Below are positions 8,635-18,152 of a stretch of 64,000 bases of DNA, in pieces. Source of the stretch: Hyphomicrobiales bacterium (GTDB taxonomy: Bacteria; Pseudomonadota; Alphaproteobacteria; Rhizobiales; Beijerinckiaceae). The notes beneath the pieces are model-generated. The model made no database searches. It was not told the origin of the DNA and saw nothing but the letters and a program-made list of their open reading frames with translations. Position 1 is the stretch's first letter; each line of letters begins with the position of its first letter. Where the stretch lies: NCBI GenBank assembly GCA_028869185.1, contig JAGWTA010000010.1:1-64000 (forward strand), written 5' to 3'. The position numbers and the translations under genes are program-made.

Positions 8635-9318
8635 ATGTCGCTCGCCATGCAGCACCGGGATGCGCCTGACGCGCGCCCATTCGATTCCGCCGAAATCGGC
8701 GCCATCGCCCACCTTTACCGCGGCGAGGTTTACCGTTCGACGATCTGGCGCACCCGGCTCGACAACACGACGAACTGGTCGATCGTGACCATGGGCATCG
8801 CGCTGTCCTCGACCTTCTCCAGTCCCGAGGCCTCGCCATTGCCGCTCGTGCTCGTCGGGTTGCTGCTCGCCGTTTTCATGACGTTCGAGGCGCGGCGCTA
8901 TCGTTACTTCAACGTCTGGCGCGCCCGCGCGCGTTGGATGGAGACGCATTTCTATGTCGCGATCCTCACCGGCGCGCCGCTGGACGATGGATGGCGCGAT
9001 GTGCTGGCGCGCGATTATTCGGCGCCGCGCCATCACATCACCTTCGCCCGCGCGCTCGGGCGACGGCTGCGGCGCACCTACATCTGGATCCTCGCCATCC
9101 AGTCGCTGGCCTATTGGGGCAAGCTCGCGATCCATCCAACGCCGGCCGCCAGTTTCGCCGATTTCGCCGCGCGCGCGGCGGTCGGGCCGATTCCGGGCTG
9201 GCTCTTCCTGACGCTTGGCGCGATTTACAACCTGTCCTGGATCAGCTTCGCCCTCGGCACGCTCTGGCTCGACCGCCGCAAGCACGGCGGACGCGGGAAA
9301 ACGCAGGCGATGGGCTAA
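8635..9318 (+). CDS. DUF2270 membrane protein
   Basis: 227 aa. Matches the DUF2270 family of predicted integral membrane proteins: an N-terminal soluble part with the conserved pattern AHLYRGEVYRSTIWRTRLDNTTNWSI, two hydrophobic segments (about 50-90), the FEARRYRYFNVWRARARWME stretch, then two more hydrophobic segments near the C-terminus. The ATG at 8635 is supported by GAGGGGG upstream. No biochemical function is known for the family. It lies between pepA and holC, on the opposite strand to both, and converges on pepA. Confidence 0.85.
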   Translation: MSLAMQHRDAPDARPFDSAEIGAIAHLYRGEVYRSTIWRTRLDNTTNWSIVTMGIALSSTFSSPEASPLPLVLVGLLLAVFMTFEARRYRYFNVWRARARWMETHFYVAILTGAPLDDGWRDVLARDYSAPRHHITFARALGRRLRRTYIWILAIQSLAYWGKLAIHPTPAASFADFAARAAVGPIPGWLFLTLGAIYNLSWISFALGTLWLDRRKHGGRGKTQAMG

Positions 9319-9357
9319 GCGGCGACCAGTTTTGCACACCCCATAAAGGGCGGCCGC

Positions 9358-10854
9358 TCACTTCTCGTAGAAATCGCGCACGAGCCGGTCCAGCAGACGC
9401 ACGCCCCAGCCGGAACCCCAGCTCTGGTTGATGTCGCTGGCGGGCGAACCCATGCCGGTTCCCGCGATATCGAGATGGGCCCAGGGCGTTTCGTTGACGA
9501 AGCGCTGCAGGAATTGCGCGGCCGTGATCGAGCCGGCGTGGCGGCCGCCCGTGTTTTTCATGTCCGCGAATTTGGAATCGACCATCTTGTCGTAGACGGC
9601 GCCCATCGGCAGCCGCCAGACCTTCTCGCCGGTCTCCTCGCCCGCCTGTTTCAGGCGCGCCGACAAGTCGTCGTCATTGGAGAACAAGCCGGCGTATTCC
9701 TGGCCGAGCGCCACGAGAATGGCGCCGGTAAGCGTCGCCAGATCGATCATGAATTTCGGCTTGAAGCGGTCCTGCACATACCAGAGGACATCAGCCAGAA
9801 CGAGGCGGCCCTCGGCGTCGGTGTTGATGATCTCGATCGTTTGTCCAGACATGGATTTCACGATGTCGCCGGGGCGCTGGGCGCCGCCGTCGGGCATGTT
9901 CTCGACAAGACCGATGGCGCCGACGACATTGGCCTTGGCCTTGCGGGCGGCCAGCGAGTGCATCAGGCCGACGACGCAGGCGGCGCCCGCCATGTCGCCC
10001 TTCATGTCCTCCATCGAGGCGGCGGGCTTGATCGAAATGCCGCCCGTGTCGAAGCATACGCCCTTGCCGATGAAAGCGACGGGCTTCTCGGTCTTGGCGC
10101 CGCCGTTCCAGCGCATGACGACGAGGCGGCTTTCGCGCACCGAACCCTGTCCGACACCCAGCAATGCGCCCATGCCAAGACGCGTCATCGTCTTCTTGTC
10201 GAGCACCTCGACCTCGACGCCGAGCTTGCTCAGCTCCTGCGCGCGTTTGGCGAATTCTTCCGGGTAGAGAACATTCGGAGGCTCATTGACGAGGGTGCGC
10301 GCAAGCGTCACGCCTTCCGCAAGGCCTCCGACGACGCCATAGGCCTTCTTGACCGCAGCCGGCTCGCTGACGGCCATCGTCAGTTGCGACGCCGTCTTGT
10401 TCTCGTCTTTCTTTTTCGTCTGGTACTTGTCGAATTTATAGGCGCGGAGCGCTGCGCCGAGAGCAGCTTGCGCCGTCTGGTCGGCGTTGGCCGCCTCCGG
10501 CAGATCAAAGAACACGACGCTCGCGCCCTCGCCCGACGCGCGGGCGAAGGCCGAACCGCCGAGGCTCGCGAAATCGAGCGGCTTTTTCTCCTTGGGCGAG
10601 CAACCGACGAGAACAAGGCGATCCCAGCCAAGACCCTGCGGCGCCAGAATGTCGAGGCTTGATCCGACGGCGCCCTTGAATTTGCCGGCGCGCGCGGCGC
10701 GGTCGATGGCCGATTTGGCGGGAGCCAGCAGCTTTTCCGCAGCCGCGCCCATTTTCAGCCCCTCGCCTGCGAAGGCGATCAGAACGCCGCTCTTTCGCTC
10801 GCCGGGACCGGCGGCTTTGACGGCTGAAAAGGGCGTGAAATCAATCTTGAGCAT
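9358..10854 (-). CDS. pepA: Leucyl aminopeptidase (M17)
   Basis: 498 aa, family-typical. Cytoplasmic manganese/zinc aminopeptidase that removes N-terminal residues from peptides; in E. coli it also acts as a DNA-binding accessory factor. The C-terminal catalytic domain has the M17 signature NTDAEGRL at 344-351, the metal-binding [10 protein letters not shown] around 263-272 and the catalytic Lys in GISIKP. The N-terminal domain is less conserved. Start at 10854 (MLKIDFTPF) matches family N-termini. The gene is divergent from lptG, an arrangement common in Rhizobiales. Confidence 0.95.
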   Translation of the reverse strand: MLKIDFTPFSAVKAAGPGERKSGVLIAFAGEGLKMGAAAEKLLAPAKSAIDRAARAGKFKGAVGSSLDILAPQGLGWDRLVLVGCSPKEKKPLDFASLGGSAFARASGEGASVVFFDLPEAANADQTAQAALGAALRAYKFDKYQTKKKDENKTASQLTMAVSEPAAVKKAYGVVGGLAEGVTLARTLVNEPPNVLYPEEFAKRAQELSKLGVEVEVLDKKTMTRLGMGALLGVGQGSVRESRLVVMRWNGGAKTEKPVAFIGKGVCFDTGGISIKPAASMEDMKGDMAGAACVVGLMHSLAARKAKANVVGAIGLVENMPDGGAQRPGDIVKSMSGQTIEIINTDAEGRLVLADVLWYVQDRFKPKFMIDLATLTGAILVALGQEYAGLFSNDDDLSARLKQAGEETGEKVWRLPMGAVYDKMVDSKFADMKNTGGRHAGSITAAQFLQRFVNETPWAHLDIAGTGMGSPASDINQSWGSGWGVRLLDRLVRDFYEK

Positions 10855-11055
10855 CAGGGCGCATTCCGGTGATTTGTGTTGCGGCGAGGGCCGCACTATC
10901 CGCCCGCCGCCGCGCCCGGTCAATGTGGCGCGCCCGCGCCCGTGACGAAGCGGCAACGCGCGGCGCAAAAGCGGCGGCGGGGGGCGTGGCGCGGTTGCCT
11001 CTGGCGAGTGGATGGCGATACTCCCGCCCATGATTCACGGGCGATGGAGCAAGCC
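10855..11055. promoter_or_regulatory. Divergent pepA / lptG promoter region
   Basis: About 200 bases separate the two divergent start codons, and the stretch is unusually GC-rich. It must hold promoters for both operons, but I could not identify convincing -35/-10 pairs. In related genomes lptF normally sits at this place, upstream of lptG; here there is no room for it and no remnant was seen. Confidence 0.35.
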
Positions 11056-12135
11056 ATGATCGGCCTGACCCTCGGCCGTTATCTGATCGGCCGTTTCTTC
11101 GAAATGATCCTTGTGATCTTTCTCGGCATTACGGCGCTGACCTTTCTCATCGATTTCGTCGAATTGCTGCGCCGCGCCAGCGATTCAACCCATGGCGCCG
11201 GCTACGTGGCGCTGATGGCGCTGTTTCGCGCGCCCGCCGCCTCGGAGCAGGTGCTGCCGTTTGCCGTGCTGTTCGGCTCGATGGCGACTTTCGTCAATCT
11301 GACGCGCAAGCTGGAGCTGGTGGTGGCGCGCGCTTCCGGCGTTTCCGTCTGGGGTTTTCTCGTTCCGCCGCTTCTGCTGGCGCTCGCGCTCGGCGTCATC
11401 TCCACGACGGTCTTCAATCCGATGGCCGCCGCGCTGAAGCAGCGGGCCGACGAAATGGAGGTCGAATTGTTCGGCCGCACGGGTTCGACCAAGGACAGTT
11501 CGATATGGCTGCGAACGCGCACCGATCAGGGCTCGGCGACGATCCGCGCTCAGCGCGTCGCCGATCGCGGCGCCCGGCTGGACAAGGTTATCGTCTATGT
11601 GGCTGACCGCAACGACAACGCCATCGAACAGGTCGAGGCGCCCTCGGCGGTCCTGACGCCGGGCGCCTGGCGGCTGTCCGACGCAACGGTTCTGGCTGCG
11701 GGCAAGAAGGCGGACAAGCGCGCGGTCTACCTGCTGCCGACCGATATGACCCGTCAGGACGTGCTGCGGGCGCTCTCGACGCCCGACGCCGTCGCCTTCT
11801 GGGATTTGCCGGCCTTCGCCGACAGGCTGGCCAAAACAGGGCTCGACCCGACGCCCTATCGCCTCAAGTGGGACGCTTTGCTGGCGCGCCCGCTGCAACT
11901 TGTCGCCATGGTTCTCATTGCCGCTGCCTTTTCGTTAAGATTCTTTCGATTTGGCGGTGTTGGAAAGACGGCTGCGGGTGGCGTTGCGGCTGGGTTCATG
12001 CTTTACGTAGTCTCGAAAATCATTGGCGATCTGGGCGCCGAAGGGCTCATCAGCCCTGCGGTTGCGGCATGGTCGCCGGCTGTGGTCGGGAGCCTCCTGG
12101 GTGCGCTGGCCTTGTTGTATCAGGAGGACGGTTGA
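11056..12135 (+). CDS. lptG: LPS export permease LptG
   Basis: 359 aa, typical for LptG/LptF permeases. Inner-membrane half of the LptB2FG transporter that extracts lipopolysaccharide and passes it to LptC. Three N-terminal membrane segments, a large periplasmic beta-jellyroll (about 130-270), then three C-terminal segments. The opening LGRYLIGRFFEMILVIFLGITALTFLIDFVELLRR fits LptG rather than LptF. The ATG at 11056 has GGAGC directly upstream; an in-frame ATG at 11044 is less well placed. The stop overlaps the lptD ATG by one base. The partner permease LptF is not encoded beside it. Confidence 0.87.
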   Translation: MIGLTLGRYLIGRFFEMILVIFLGITALTFLIDFVELLRRASDSTHGAGYVALMALFRAPAASEQVLPFAVLFGSMATFVNLTRKLELVVARASGVSVWGFLVPPLLLALALGVISTTVFNPMAAALKQRADEMEVELFGRTGSTKDSSIWLRTRTDQGSATIRAQRVADRGARLDKVIVYVADRNDNAIEQVEAPSAVLTPGAWRLSDATVLAAGKKADKRAVYLLPTDMTRQDVLRALSTPDAVAFWDLPAFADRLAKTGLDPTPYRLKWDALLARPLQLVAMVLIAAAFSLRFFRFGGVGKTAAGGVAAGFMLYVVSKIIGDLGAEGLISPAVAAWSPAVVGSLLGALALLYQEDG

Positions 12136-14696
12136 TGGGGCGGGCCAGCCCTGACCTAACCCCCTCCCGCGCGCTCCGTATCGGCGCGCCCAAACGCCCT
12201 GCGCTTGCGCGGGCGATTTTGCTCGCCTGTGCGCTGCTTTCGCCTCCCCTCGCCGTCGCCGCCCTGTCCGCGCCAGCCGCGCCCGCCCGCATGGTGGTGG
12301 AAGCGCGCGAAATGGTGCAGGACGACAGAACCAACACCGTTTCGGCGCGCGGCGCGGTTCACATCTATTACAAAGGCAAGGCGCTCACGGCCGACGAGGT
12401 CATCTACGACCGCAAGACGGCGCGCGTTTTTGCCAGGGGCCACGCCAAACTGGTCGAGCCCGACGGGCGCACGACCTATGCCGACCGTTTCGAACTGACC
12501 GACGATCTGAAACAGGGATTTGTCGACAGCGTCTCCGTCGAGACGACGGACAAGACGTATTTCTCCTCGCCGCGCGGCGAGCGCAACGGACCGATCAGCG
12601 TTTTCGATTACGGAACCTATACGGCTTGCGAGCCCTGCCGCGACGCGCAACGCCCTCCGCTGTGGCGCGTGCGCGCCAAGCGCGTGATCCACGACGCCGA
12701 CGAGAAGACGATCTATTACGAAAACGCCAGTCTGGAATTTCTGGGCGTGCCGGTTGCTTGGGTGCCGTTTTTCTCCGCGCCCGACCCGACCGTGAAACGA
12801 CGGTCCGGACTGCTGTCGCCCAATTTCGTCTACAAGTCGGAACTGGGTTACGGCGCCGGCGCGCCGCTCTACTGGGCCGTTGCGCCCAACATGGATCTGA
12901 CGGTCACGCCTTATGCGCTGACCAAACAAACATTTCTCGGTGAAGTCGAGTGGAAACATCGGCTCGAAACGGGCGTCTATTCGTTCCGCGCCTATGCGAC
13001 GCCGCAGTCAAACCCGAGCGTGTTCGCCACGCCGCCGTGGGGCGCCGGCAACCGCCGCTTCCGCGGCGCGTTCATGACGACGGGCGAGTTTGCGCTGAGC
13101 GACAAATGGAAATTCGGCTGGGACGCCACGCTGCTGACGGACCGCTATTTCCTGCAGGACTACAGGCTCTCGAATCCGCTGCTGAACGACTATTATTTCC
13201 GTGAAGCCTCCTCGACCGTCTATCTGACTGGCCAGAGCGAGCGCTCCTGGTTCGACCTGCGCGGCTATTTCTTCCAGGGGTTGTCGCCGCGCGATTACAC
13301 ACCGCAGACTCCAATCGCTGCGATGCTGGATTACAACCGCCGTTTCCCGCTGCGGCCCGAGTCGACCGCAGGCATCGGCGGCGAATTGCAAATCGACGTC
13401 AACGTGACGCAGTCGAAGGCTGACGCTGCTCAGTATGAATCGATCCAGCCGCGCACGTTCGACAGCGTGTTCGGGCTTTACAACGTCTGCCAGTCCTACA
13501 TGCCGAGCCTCAACCCTGCGCAGTCGCAATGTCTGTTGCGCGGCGTTGGCGGCGATTATCTGCGCGCGAGCGCGCAGGCCTCTTGGCGGCGCACATTCAT
13601 CGATCCCCTGGGGCAGACGTGGACGCCATTCGCCTTCGCACGCGGCAGCGCCTCATATCTGGACTACAACAGCTCGCAGACCTTCGGCGTGTTCAATGCG
13701 GCGGGCCAGCCGCTGTCGAACTCCTACCAGCGTTTGTTTGTCGGCAGCGACGGCGTTGCGCGTGGCTCCTTCCTTCCGGGCGTTGGCGTCGAATATCGCT
13801 ATCCCTTCTTCGCCAGGCTCGGTTTCGGTTCGCTGACATTCGAACCGATCGTCCAGTTTGTCGCGCGTCCTGGCCCGTCCATCGGCTCGCGACCGCCGAC
13901 CAACATCGACTCGCAAAGCCTCGTCTTCGACGACACGAGCCTTTTCGAATGGAGCAAATTCTCTGGCTATGACCGTTTCGAAACGGGCGGACGCCTGAAT
14001 TACGGCGGACAGGCGACGCTCAACTTCAACGGCGGCGGCTTCCTCAATGTGATGGCGGGCCAGTCATTGCAAATCTTCGGCCAGAACGGCTATGCGACGC
14101 CCGACGCCGCCAATGTCGGGCTCTCGTCGGGTCTCGACAAGCGGCGTTCCGATTATGTGACGCGCGTCGCCTTCGCGCCCAATGGCATGTTGTCGTTCAT
14201 CGCCAAGGCGCGGTTCGACGTCGATACGTTGCGGCCAAAGCGCATCGACCTGATCGCCGGCGCAACATTCGGCGCGCTGACCGCCAATGTGCAATATGCC
14301 AATTATGCGTCTCAACCGCTCATCGGTTTCGACATGCGCCGGCAGGGACTGGCGTTCAATGCGCGCTACGACGTGACCAAGAACTGGTTCGTGAATGGCT
14401 CGATGCAATTCGACATGTCGCGCCATCTCTACAACACGATCAATTACGGCACGTTTTACGGCACGGCGCCGCTGTTCTCCGTCGCAGGGCTTGGCGTCGG
14501 CGCTGGCTATCACGACGAATGCACCGACTTTTCGGTCAGCTATGCGTCCGTTTATCAATACAACGCCTCTACGGGCACGCCGGGACGCAACCAGACGATC
14601 CTGATGAAATTGAATCTGCGCACGCTCGGCGAAGCGAAGGTCGGCGCCAATCTCGGATTCGTGCCGGTCAACGACGGGGTGAAACAATCGCAATGA
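12135..14696 (+). CDS. lptD: LPS-assembly outer membrane protein LptD
   Basis: 853 aa. Outer-membrane beta-barrel that, with the lipoprotein LptE, inserts LPS in the outer leaflet. A basic N-terminus and signal-like segment (about 20-45) precede the OstA/LptA-like periplasmic domain (about 52-160, ARGAVHIYYKGKALTADEVIYDR). A CEPC pair at about residue 165 and the long C-terminal barrel rich in alternating aromatic strands follow. The ATG overlaps the lptG TGA, with an AGGAGG ribosome-binding site inside lptG. The gene is followed at once by pdxA; the chaperone gene surA, often found between them, is missing. Confidence 0.93.
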   Translation: MGRASPDLTPSRALRIGAPKRPALARAILLACALLSPPLAVAALSAPAAPARMVVEAREMVQDDRTNTVSARGAVHIYYKGKALTADEVIYDRKTARVFARGHAKLVEPDGRTTYADRFELTDDLKQGFVDSVSVETTDKTYFSSPRGERNGPISVFDYGTYTACEPCRDAQRPPLWRVRAKRVIHDADEKTIYYENASLEFLGVPVAWVPFFSAPDPTVKRRSGLLSPNFVYKSELGYGAGAPLYWAVAPNMDLTVTPYALTKQTFLGEVEWKHRLETGVYSFRAYATPQSNPSVFATPPWGAGNRRFRGAFMTTGEFALSDKWKFGWDATLLTDRYFLQDYRLSNPLLNDYYFREASSTVYLTGQSERSWFDLRGYFFQGLSPRDYTPQTPIAAMLDYNRRFPLRPESTAGIGGELQIDVNVTQSKADAAQYESIQPRTFDSVFGLYNVCQSYMPSLNPAQSQCLLRGVGGDYLRASAQASWRRTFIDPLGQTWTPFAFARGSASYLDYNSSQTFGVFNAAGQPLSNSYQRLFVGSDGVARGSFLPGVGVEYRYPFFARLGFGSLTFEPIVQFVARPGPSIGSRPPTNIDSQSLVFDDTSLFEWSKFSGYDRFETGGRLNYGGQATLNFNGGGFLNVMAGQSLQIFGQNGYATPDAANVGLSSGLDKRRSDYVTRVAFAPNGMLSFIAKARFDVDTLRPKRIDLIAGATFGALTANVQYANYASQPLIGFDMRRQGLAFNARYDVTKNWFVNGSMQFDMSRHLYNTINYGTFYGTAPLFSVAGLGVGAGYHDECTDFSVSYASVYQYNASTGTPGRNQTILMKLNLRTLGEAKVGANLGFVPVNDGVKQSQ

Positions 14697-15703
14697 GCGC
14701 CATGATCGCGCTGACGCAAGGCGATCCCTCCGGCATCGGGCCGGAGATCGCGCTGAAGGCGTGGCGCGTCCTGCGCGAACACGATGAGGCGCCGCGCTTT
14801 CTGCTGCTCGCCGATCCGGACTTGATGCGGCGCACGGCTCACTCGCTGGAACTCGACGCGCCGATCATCGAAACGACGCCATCGGGCGCCGCCTCCGCCT
14901 TCGACAAGGGCCTGCCGGTTGTGCCGTTGCGCGCCAGCGCGACCGGCGCGCCGGGGGCGCCGGCGCGCGCCGACGCTGCGACAACGATTGAAGCGATCGA
15001 GCGCGCGGTCGAACTGGTTTTCTCGGGCGCCGCGCGCGCCGTGACTACCAACCCGATCGCCAAGGCCCCGCTCTACGACGCCGGCTTCGCCTACCCCGGC
15101 CATACGGAATTTCTGGGCGAACTCGCGCGGCGCAAGATCGGCGCGGCGACGCGCGCTGTGATGATGATCTGGAGCGAGCAGCTCGCCGTCGTTCCCGTCA
15201 CGATCCATATTCCGCTGGCGCGCGCCCCGCTGGCGCTGACGCGCGAACTCATCACGGAGACGGCGCTGATCGTCAACGAAGATCTGCGCATGCGGTTTGG
15301 CGTGGCCGCGCCGCGCTTGGCCATTTCCGGCCTCAATCCGCATGCGGGCGAAGACGGCACGATGGGGCGCGAGGAAGTCGACGTCATCGCGCCCGCGATC
15401 GTCAAGCTGCGCGCGCTTGGCGTCGATGCGCGCGGCCCCTATCCCGCCGATACGATGTTTCATGCAAAAGCGCGCGCGCGCTACGACGCTGCGCTCTGCA
15501 TGACGCACGATCAGGCGCTGATACCGATCAAGACCATCGCATTCGAAACGGCGGTCAATGTCACGCTCGGCCTGCCCTTCGTGCGCACATCGCCCGACCA
15601 CGGCGTTGCTTTCGACATTGCCGGCAAGGGCGTGGCCGATCCATCGAGCCTGATCGAGGCGTTGAAGCTCGCCGCGCGACTGGCGCCGGCCCGGCCTGCA
15701 TGA
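14693..15703 (+). CDS. pdxA: 4-hydroxythreonine-4-phosphate dehydrogenase
   Basis: 336 aa, full length. NAD-dependent oxidation of 4-phosphohydroxy-threonine in the DXP-dependent pyridoxal phosphate pathway; works in the cytoplasm before PdxJ. Family motifs are present in order: [12 protein letters not shown] at the N-terminus, [15 protein letters not shown], the metal-site segments [16 protein letters not shown] and [11 protein letters not shown], and a final [13 protein letters not shown] overlaps couple it to lptD upstream and to rsmA downstream. Confidence 0.96.
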   Translation: MSAMIALTQGDPSGIGPEIALKAWRVLREHDEAPRFLLLADPDLMRRTAHSLELDAPIIETTPSGAASAFDKGLPVVPLRASATGAPGAPARADAATTIEAIERAVELVFSGAARAVTTNPIAKAPLYDAGFAYPGHTEFLGELARRKIGAATRAVMMIWSEQLAVVPVTIHIPLARAPLALTRELITETALIVNEDLRMRFGVAAPRLAISGLNPHAGEDGTMGREEVDVIAPAIVKLRALGVDARGPYPADTMFHAKARARYDAALCMTHDQALIPIKTIAFETAVNVTLGLPFVRTSPDHGVAFDIAGKGVADPSSLIEALKLAARLAPARPA

Positions 15704-16563
15704 TCGACGACCTGCCGCCGCTGCGCGATGTGGTGGCGCGATACGATCTCGCGCCGAAAAAATCTCTGGGACAGAATTTCCTGTTCGATCTCAATCTGAC
15801 GGCGCGCATCGCGCGCGCCGCTGGGCCGCTCGAAGACGCGACAATCGTTGAAATCGGACCGGGGCCCGGCGGCCTTACGCGCGCGCTGCTGGCGCAAGGC
15901 GCAAAGCGCGTGATTGCGGTCGAACGCGATACGCGCTGCATCGCCGCGCTGCATGAAATTTCCGAGCGCTATCCCGGCCGGCTCGACATCATCGAAGGCG
16001 ATGCGTTGCAAACAGACGCCTTCGCGCTTGCCAGCGCGTCCGCAGGCGGGGGGGCGGTGCGCTGCTGCGCCAACCTGCCCTACAATATTTCCACGGCGCT
16101 GCTGACGCACTGGCTCGAGGCCGCGCAATGGCCGCCGGTCTGGGATCGGCTTGTGTTGATGTTTCAACGCGAAGTCGCGGAGCGCATCGTCGCAACGCCA
16201 GCGCAGCGCGCCGATTACGGGCGCCTTTCCTTGCTTTGCGGCTGGCGCACGCAGGCGCGCATCTTGTTCGACGTGTCGCCCGCCGCATTCACGCCGCCGC
16301 CCAAGGTCGTATCGTCGATCGTCGAATTGCGCCCGCGCGCAGAGCCCTTGCCCTGCGATCTTTCCGCATTGTCGCGCGTCACGCAGGCCGCTTTCGGCCA
16401 GCGGCGCAAGATGCTGCGCCAATCGTTGAAGAGCGTCTTTGCGCCGCGCGAAGCCGCCGATGTTCTGACGGCTTGCGGCATCGCGCCGACGCAACGCGCC
16501 GAGGAAGTGGATGTCGCCGGTTTCGTGCGGCTTGCGAATGCGCTTTCGTTGCGTGGCGATTGA
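15700..16563 (+). CDS. rsmA: 16S rRNA dimethyladenosine transferase
   Basis: 287 aa. Methylates two adjacent adenosines in the 3' helix 45 of 16S rRNA (A1518/A1519, E. coli numbering) late in small-subunit assembly. N-terminal [14 protein letters not shown] motif [14 protein letters not shown] (51-64) and the catalytic NLPYN (125-129) are all intact. ATGA overlap with pdxA makes it the last gene of the lptG-lptD-pdxA-rsmA operon. It converges on gmk across 39 bases with no clear terminator. Confidence 0.97.
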   Translation: MIDDLPPLRDVVARYDLAPKKSLGQNFLFDLNLTARIARAAGPLEDATIVEIGPGPGGLTRALLAQGAKRVIAVERDTRCIAALHEISERYPGRLDIIEGDALQTDAFALASASAGGGAVRCCANLPYNISTALLTHWLEAAQWPPVWDRLVLMFQREVAERIVATPAQRADYGRLSLLCGWRTQARILFDVSPAAFTPPPKVVSSIVELRPRAEPLPCDLSALSRVTQAAFGQRRKMLRQSLKSVFAPREAADVLTACGIAPTQRAEEVDVAGFVRLANALSLRGD

Positions 16564-16602
16564 TTTCGAGCTGCCGCGCCGCGCGCCGTCGAACGCCGCG
16601 CT

Positions 16603-17256
16603 TTACTCCGCCAGCAATTTCGCGACGAATTCCTCGACGCCCTTTTGCCGGCGCGGGCGTCGCTGACGCTCGGCGGACAAGATCGCAAGCAGCGCATCGA
16701 ATGTCTGCTGAATATCATCGTTGATGAGAATGTAATCGTATTGCACCCAGCGACGAATTTCATTGCGCGCATTTTCGAGGCGCTTGGCGATCGTCTCGGC
16801 CGAATCCTCGGCGCGACGCTCGAGGCGCGCCCGCAACTCCTTCATGGACGGCGGCAAAATGAAGACGGTGACGACATCGCTCGGCGCCTTTTCGCGCACC
16901 TGCTGCGTGCCCTGATAGTCTATGTCGAACAAAACATCGCGGCCCTGTTTCAAAATCGCTTCGACGCGCCCGCGCGGCGTGCCGTAGAAATTGCCGTGCA
17001 CCTCGGCCCATTCGAGCAGGTCGCCGCCGTCGCGCATCCGCTCGAATTGCGTGCGGTCGATGAATGAATAATGGATGCCATCCACCTCGCTGTGGCGGCG
17101 CGGGCGCGTCGTCACGGAGATCGACAACGTCAGATCGATGTCGGGGCGCTGCAACAGCATGCGCGTCAACGTCGTCTTGCCCGCGCCCGAAGGCGAGGAA
17201 AGGATCAGCATGAGACCGCGACGCGGCAAGGCTTCCTCGGCCGTTTGATCGATCAT
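16603..17256 (-). CDS. gmk: Guanylate kinase
   Basis: 217 aa. ATP-dependent phosphorylation of GMP to GDP. P-loop SPSGAGKT at 21-28, the GMP-binding RPRRHSEVDGIHYSF segment, and the YIL-IND pattern near the C-terminus are present. The start at 17256 lies six bases after the yicC stop; an internal ATG 45 bases downstream (MLILSSPSGAG) would also give a complete enzyme. It is the last gene of the acpP-fabF-mltG-yicC-gmk run. Confidence 0.96.
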   Translation of the reverse strand: MIDQTAEEALPRRGLMLILSSPSGAGKTTLTRMLLQRPDIDLTLSISVTTRPRRHSEVDGIHYSFIDRTQFERMRDGGDLLEWAEVHGNFYGTPRGRVEAILKQGRDVLFDIDYQGTQQVREKAPSDVVTVFILPPSMKELRARLERRAEDSAETIAKRLENARNEIRRWVQYDYILINDDIQQTFDALLAILSAERQRRPRRQKGVEEFVAKLLAE

Positions 17257-17261
17257 GCGCC

Positions 17262-18143
17262 CTACTCGACGTTCTGAACCTGCTCGCGAAACTGTTCGAC
17301 GTCCACCTTGAGATCAAGGCCGATCGCCGTCAGCGCCGCATCGTTCGATTTGGCGCATAATGTATTCGATTCCCGCGCCATTTCCTGCGCCAGAAAATCG
17401 AGCCGGCGCCCGATCGCGCCGCCCTTGGTCAACAGTTCGTTAACGGCGAGGCAGTGGGCCTTCAGGCGATCGATTTCCTCGCGCACATCGGCGCGCGCGG
17501 CCATCAGCACCGCCTCCTGATAAAGACGGGAGGGATCGAGCGCGGAAACCGAGAGCGCTTCGACCTGCGCAGCGATGCGCTGTCGCACCGCATCGACGGT
17601 GCGTCCTGGCGCATCGTCGGCTGCCTGCGCGCTTTTGCAGATGCGCGCAATGTGGCCCTGCAGGATTTTCAGCAGAGCCGCGCCCTCGTCTGCGCGCATG
17701 CCTGCGCAGGCGGCAAGGGCCGCCTGAAGGCCGGCAAGAATGTCTGTCTCGAGAGCTGCGCGTGCAGCTTCGTCCTCGACAGGGTCGTCGTGTTCGACGA
17801 TCCCGCGCAGCGCAAGCAAACCATCGAGCCGCGCGGGCGCCACATTGGCGTTGAGCGTCGTTGTCGCGAGTTGCGCAATCAGCGCCTGCAAGGCGCCGTG
17901 ATTGACGCGCGGCCCAGCCGATCCTTCGGCGCGCGCAGCGACGAGCGAGGCGTGGCAGGTTCCGCGCACGAAGGTTTTGCCGATGGCGGCGCGCACCGGC
18001 GCATCGAGAGCGTCAAAGCCGGCAGGCAGACGAAAGCGCACATCGAGGCCCTTGGCGTTGACCGTGCGGATTTCCCAGGCCCAGGTCCACGCGCCGCTGC
18101 GCCCTTGCGCCCGGCCGAAGCCGGTCATGCTGTTCAGCCCCAT
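17262..18143 (-). CDS. yicC: YicC/YloC family endoribonuclease
   Basis: 293 aa. Opens with the conserved SMTGFGRA and ends with the family's FLAQEMARESNTLCAKSNDAAL and KVDVEQFREQVQNVE blocks. YicC proteins are stress-linked RNases that act on structured or small RNAs in E. coli. Nine bases separate it from mltG upstream and five from gmk downstream, so it is in the operon. The mltG-yicC-gmk order is common in Hyphomicrobiales. Confidence 0.93.
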   Translation of the reverse strand: MGLNSMTGFGRAQGRSGAWTWAWEIRTVNAKGLDVRFRLPAGFDALDAPVRAAIGKTFVRGTCHASLVAARAEGSAGPRVNHGALQALIAQLATTTLNANVAPARLDGLLALRGIVEHDDPVEDEAARAALETDILAGLQAALAACAGMRADEGAALLKILQGHIARICKSAQAADDAPGRTVDAVRQRIAAQVEALSVSALDPSRLYQEAVLMAARADVREEIDRLKAHCLAVNELLTKGGAIGRRLDFLAQEMARESNTLCAKSNDAALTAIGLDLKVDVEQFREQVQNVE

Positions 18144-18152
18144 GCAAACCCC

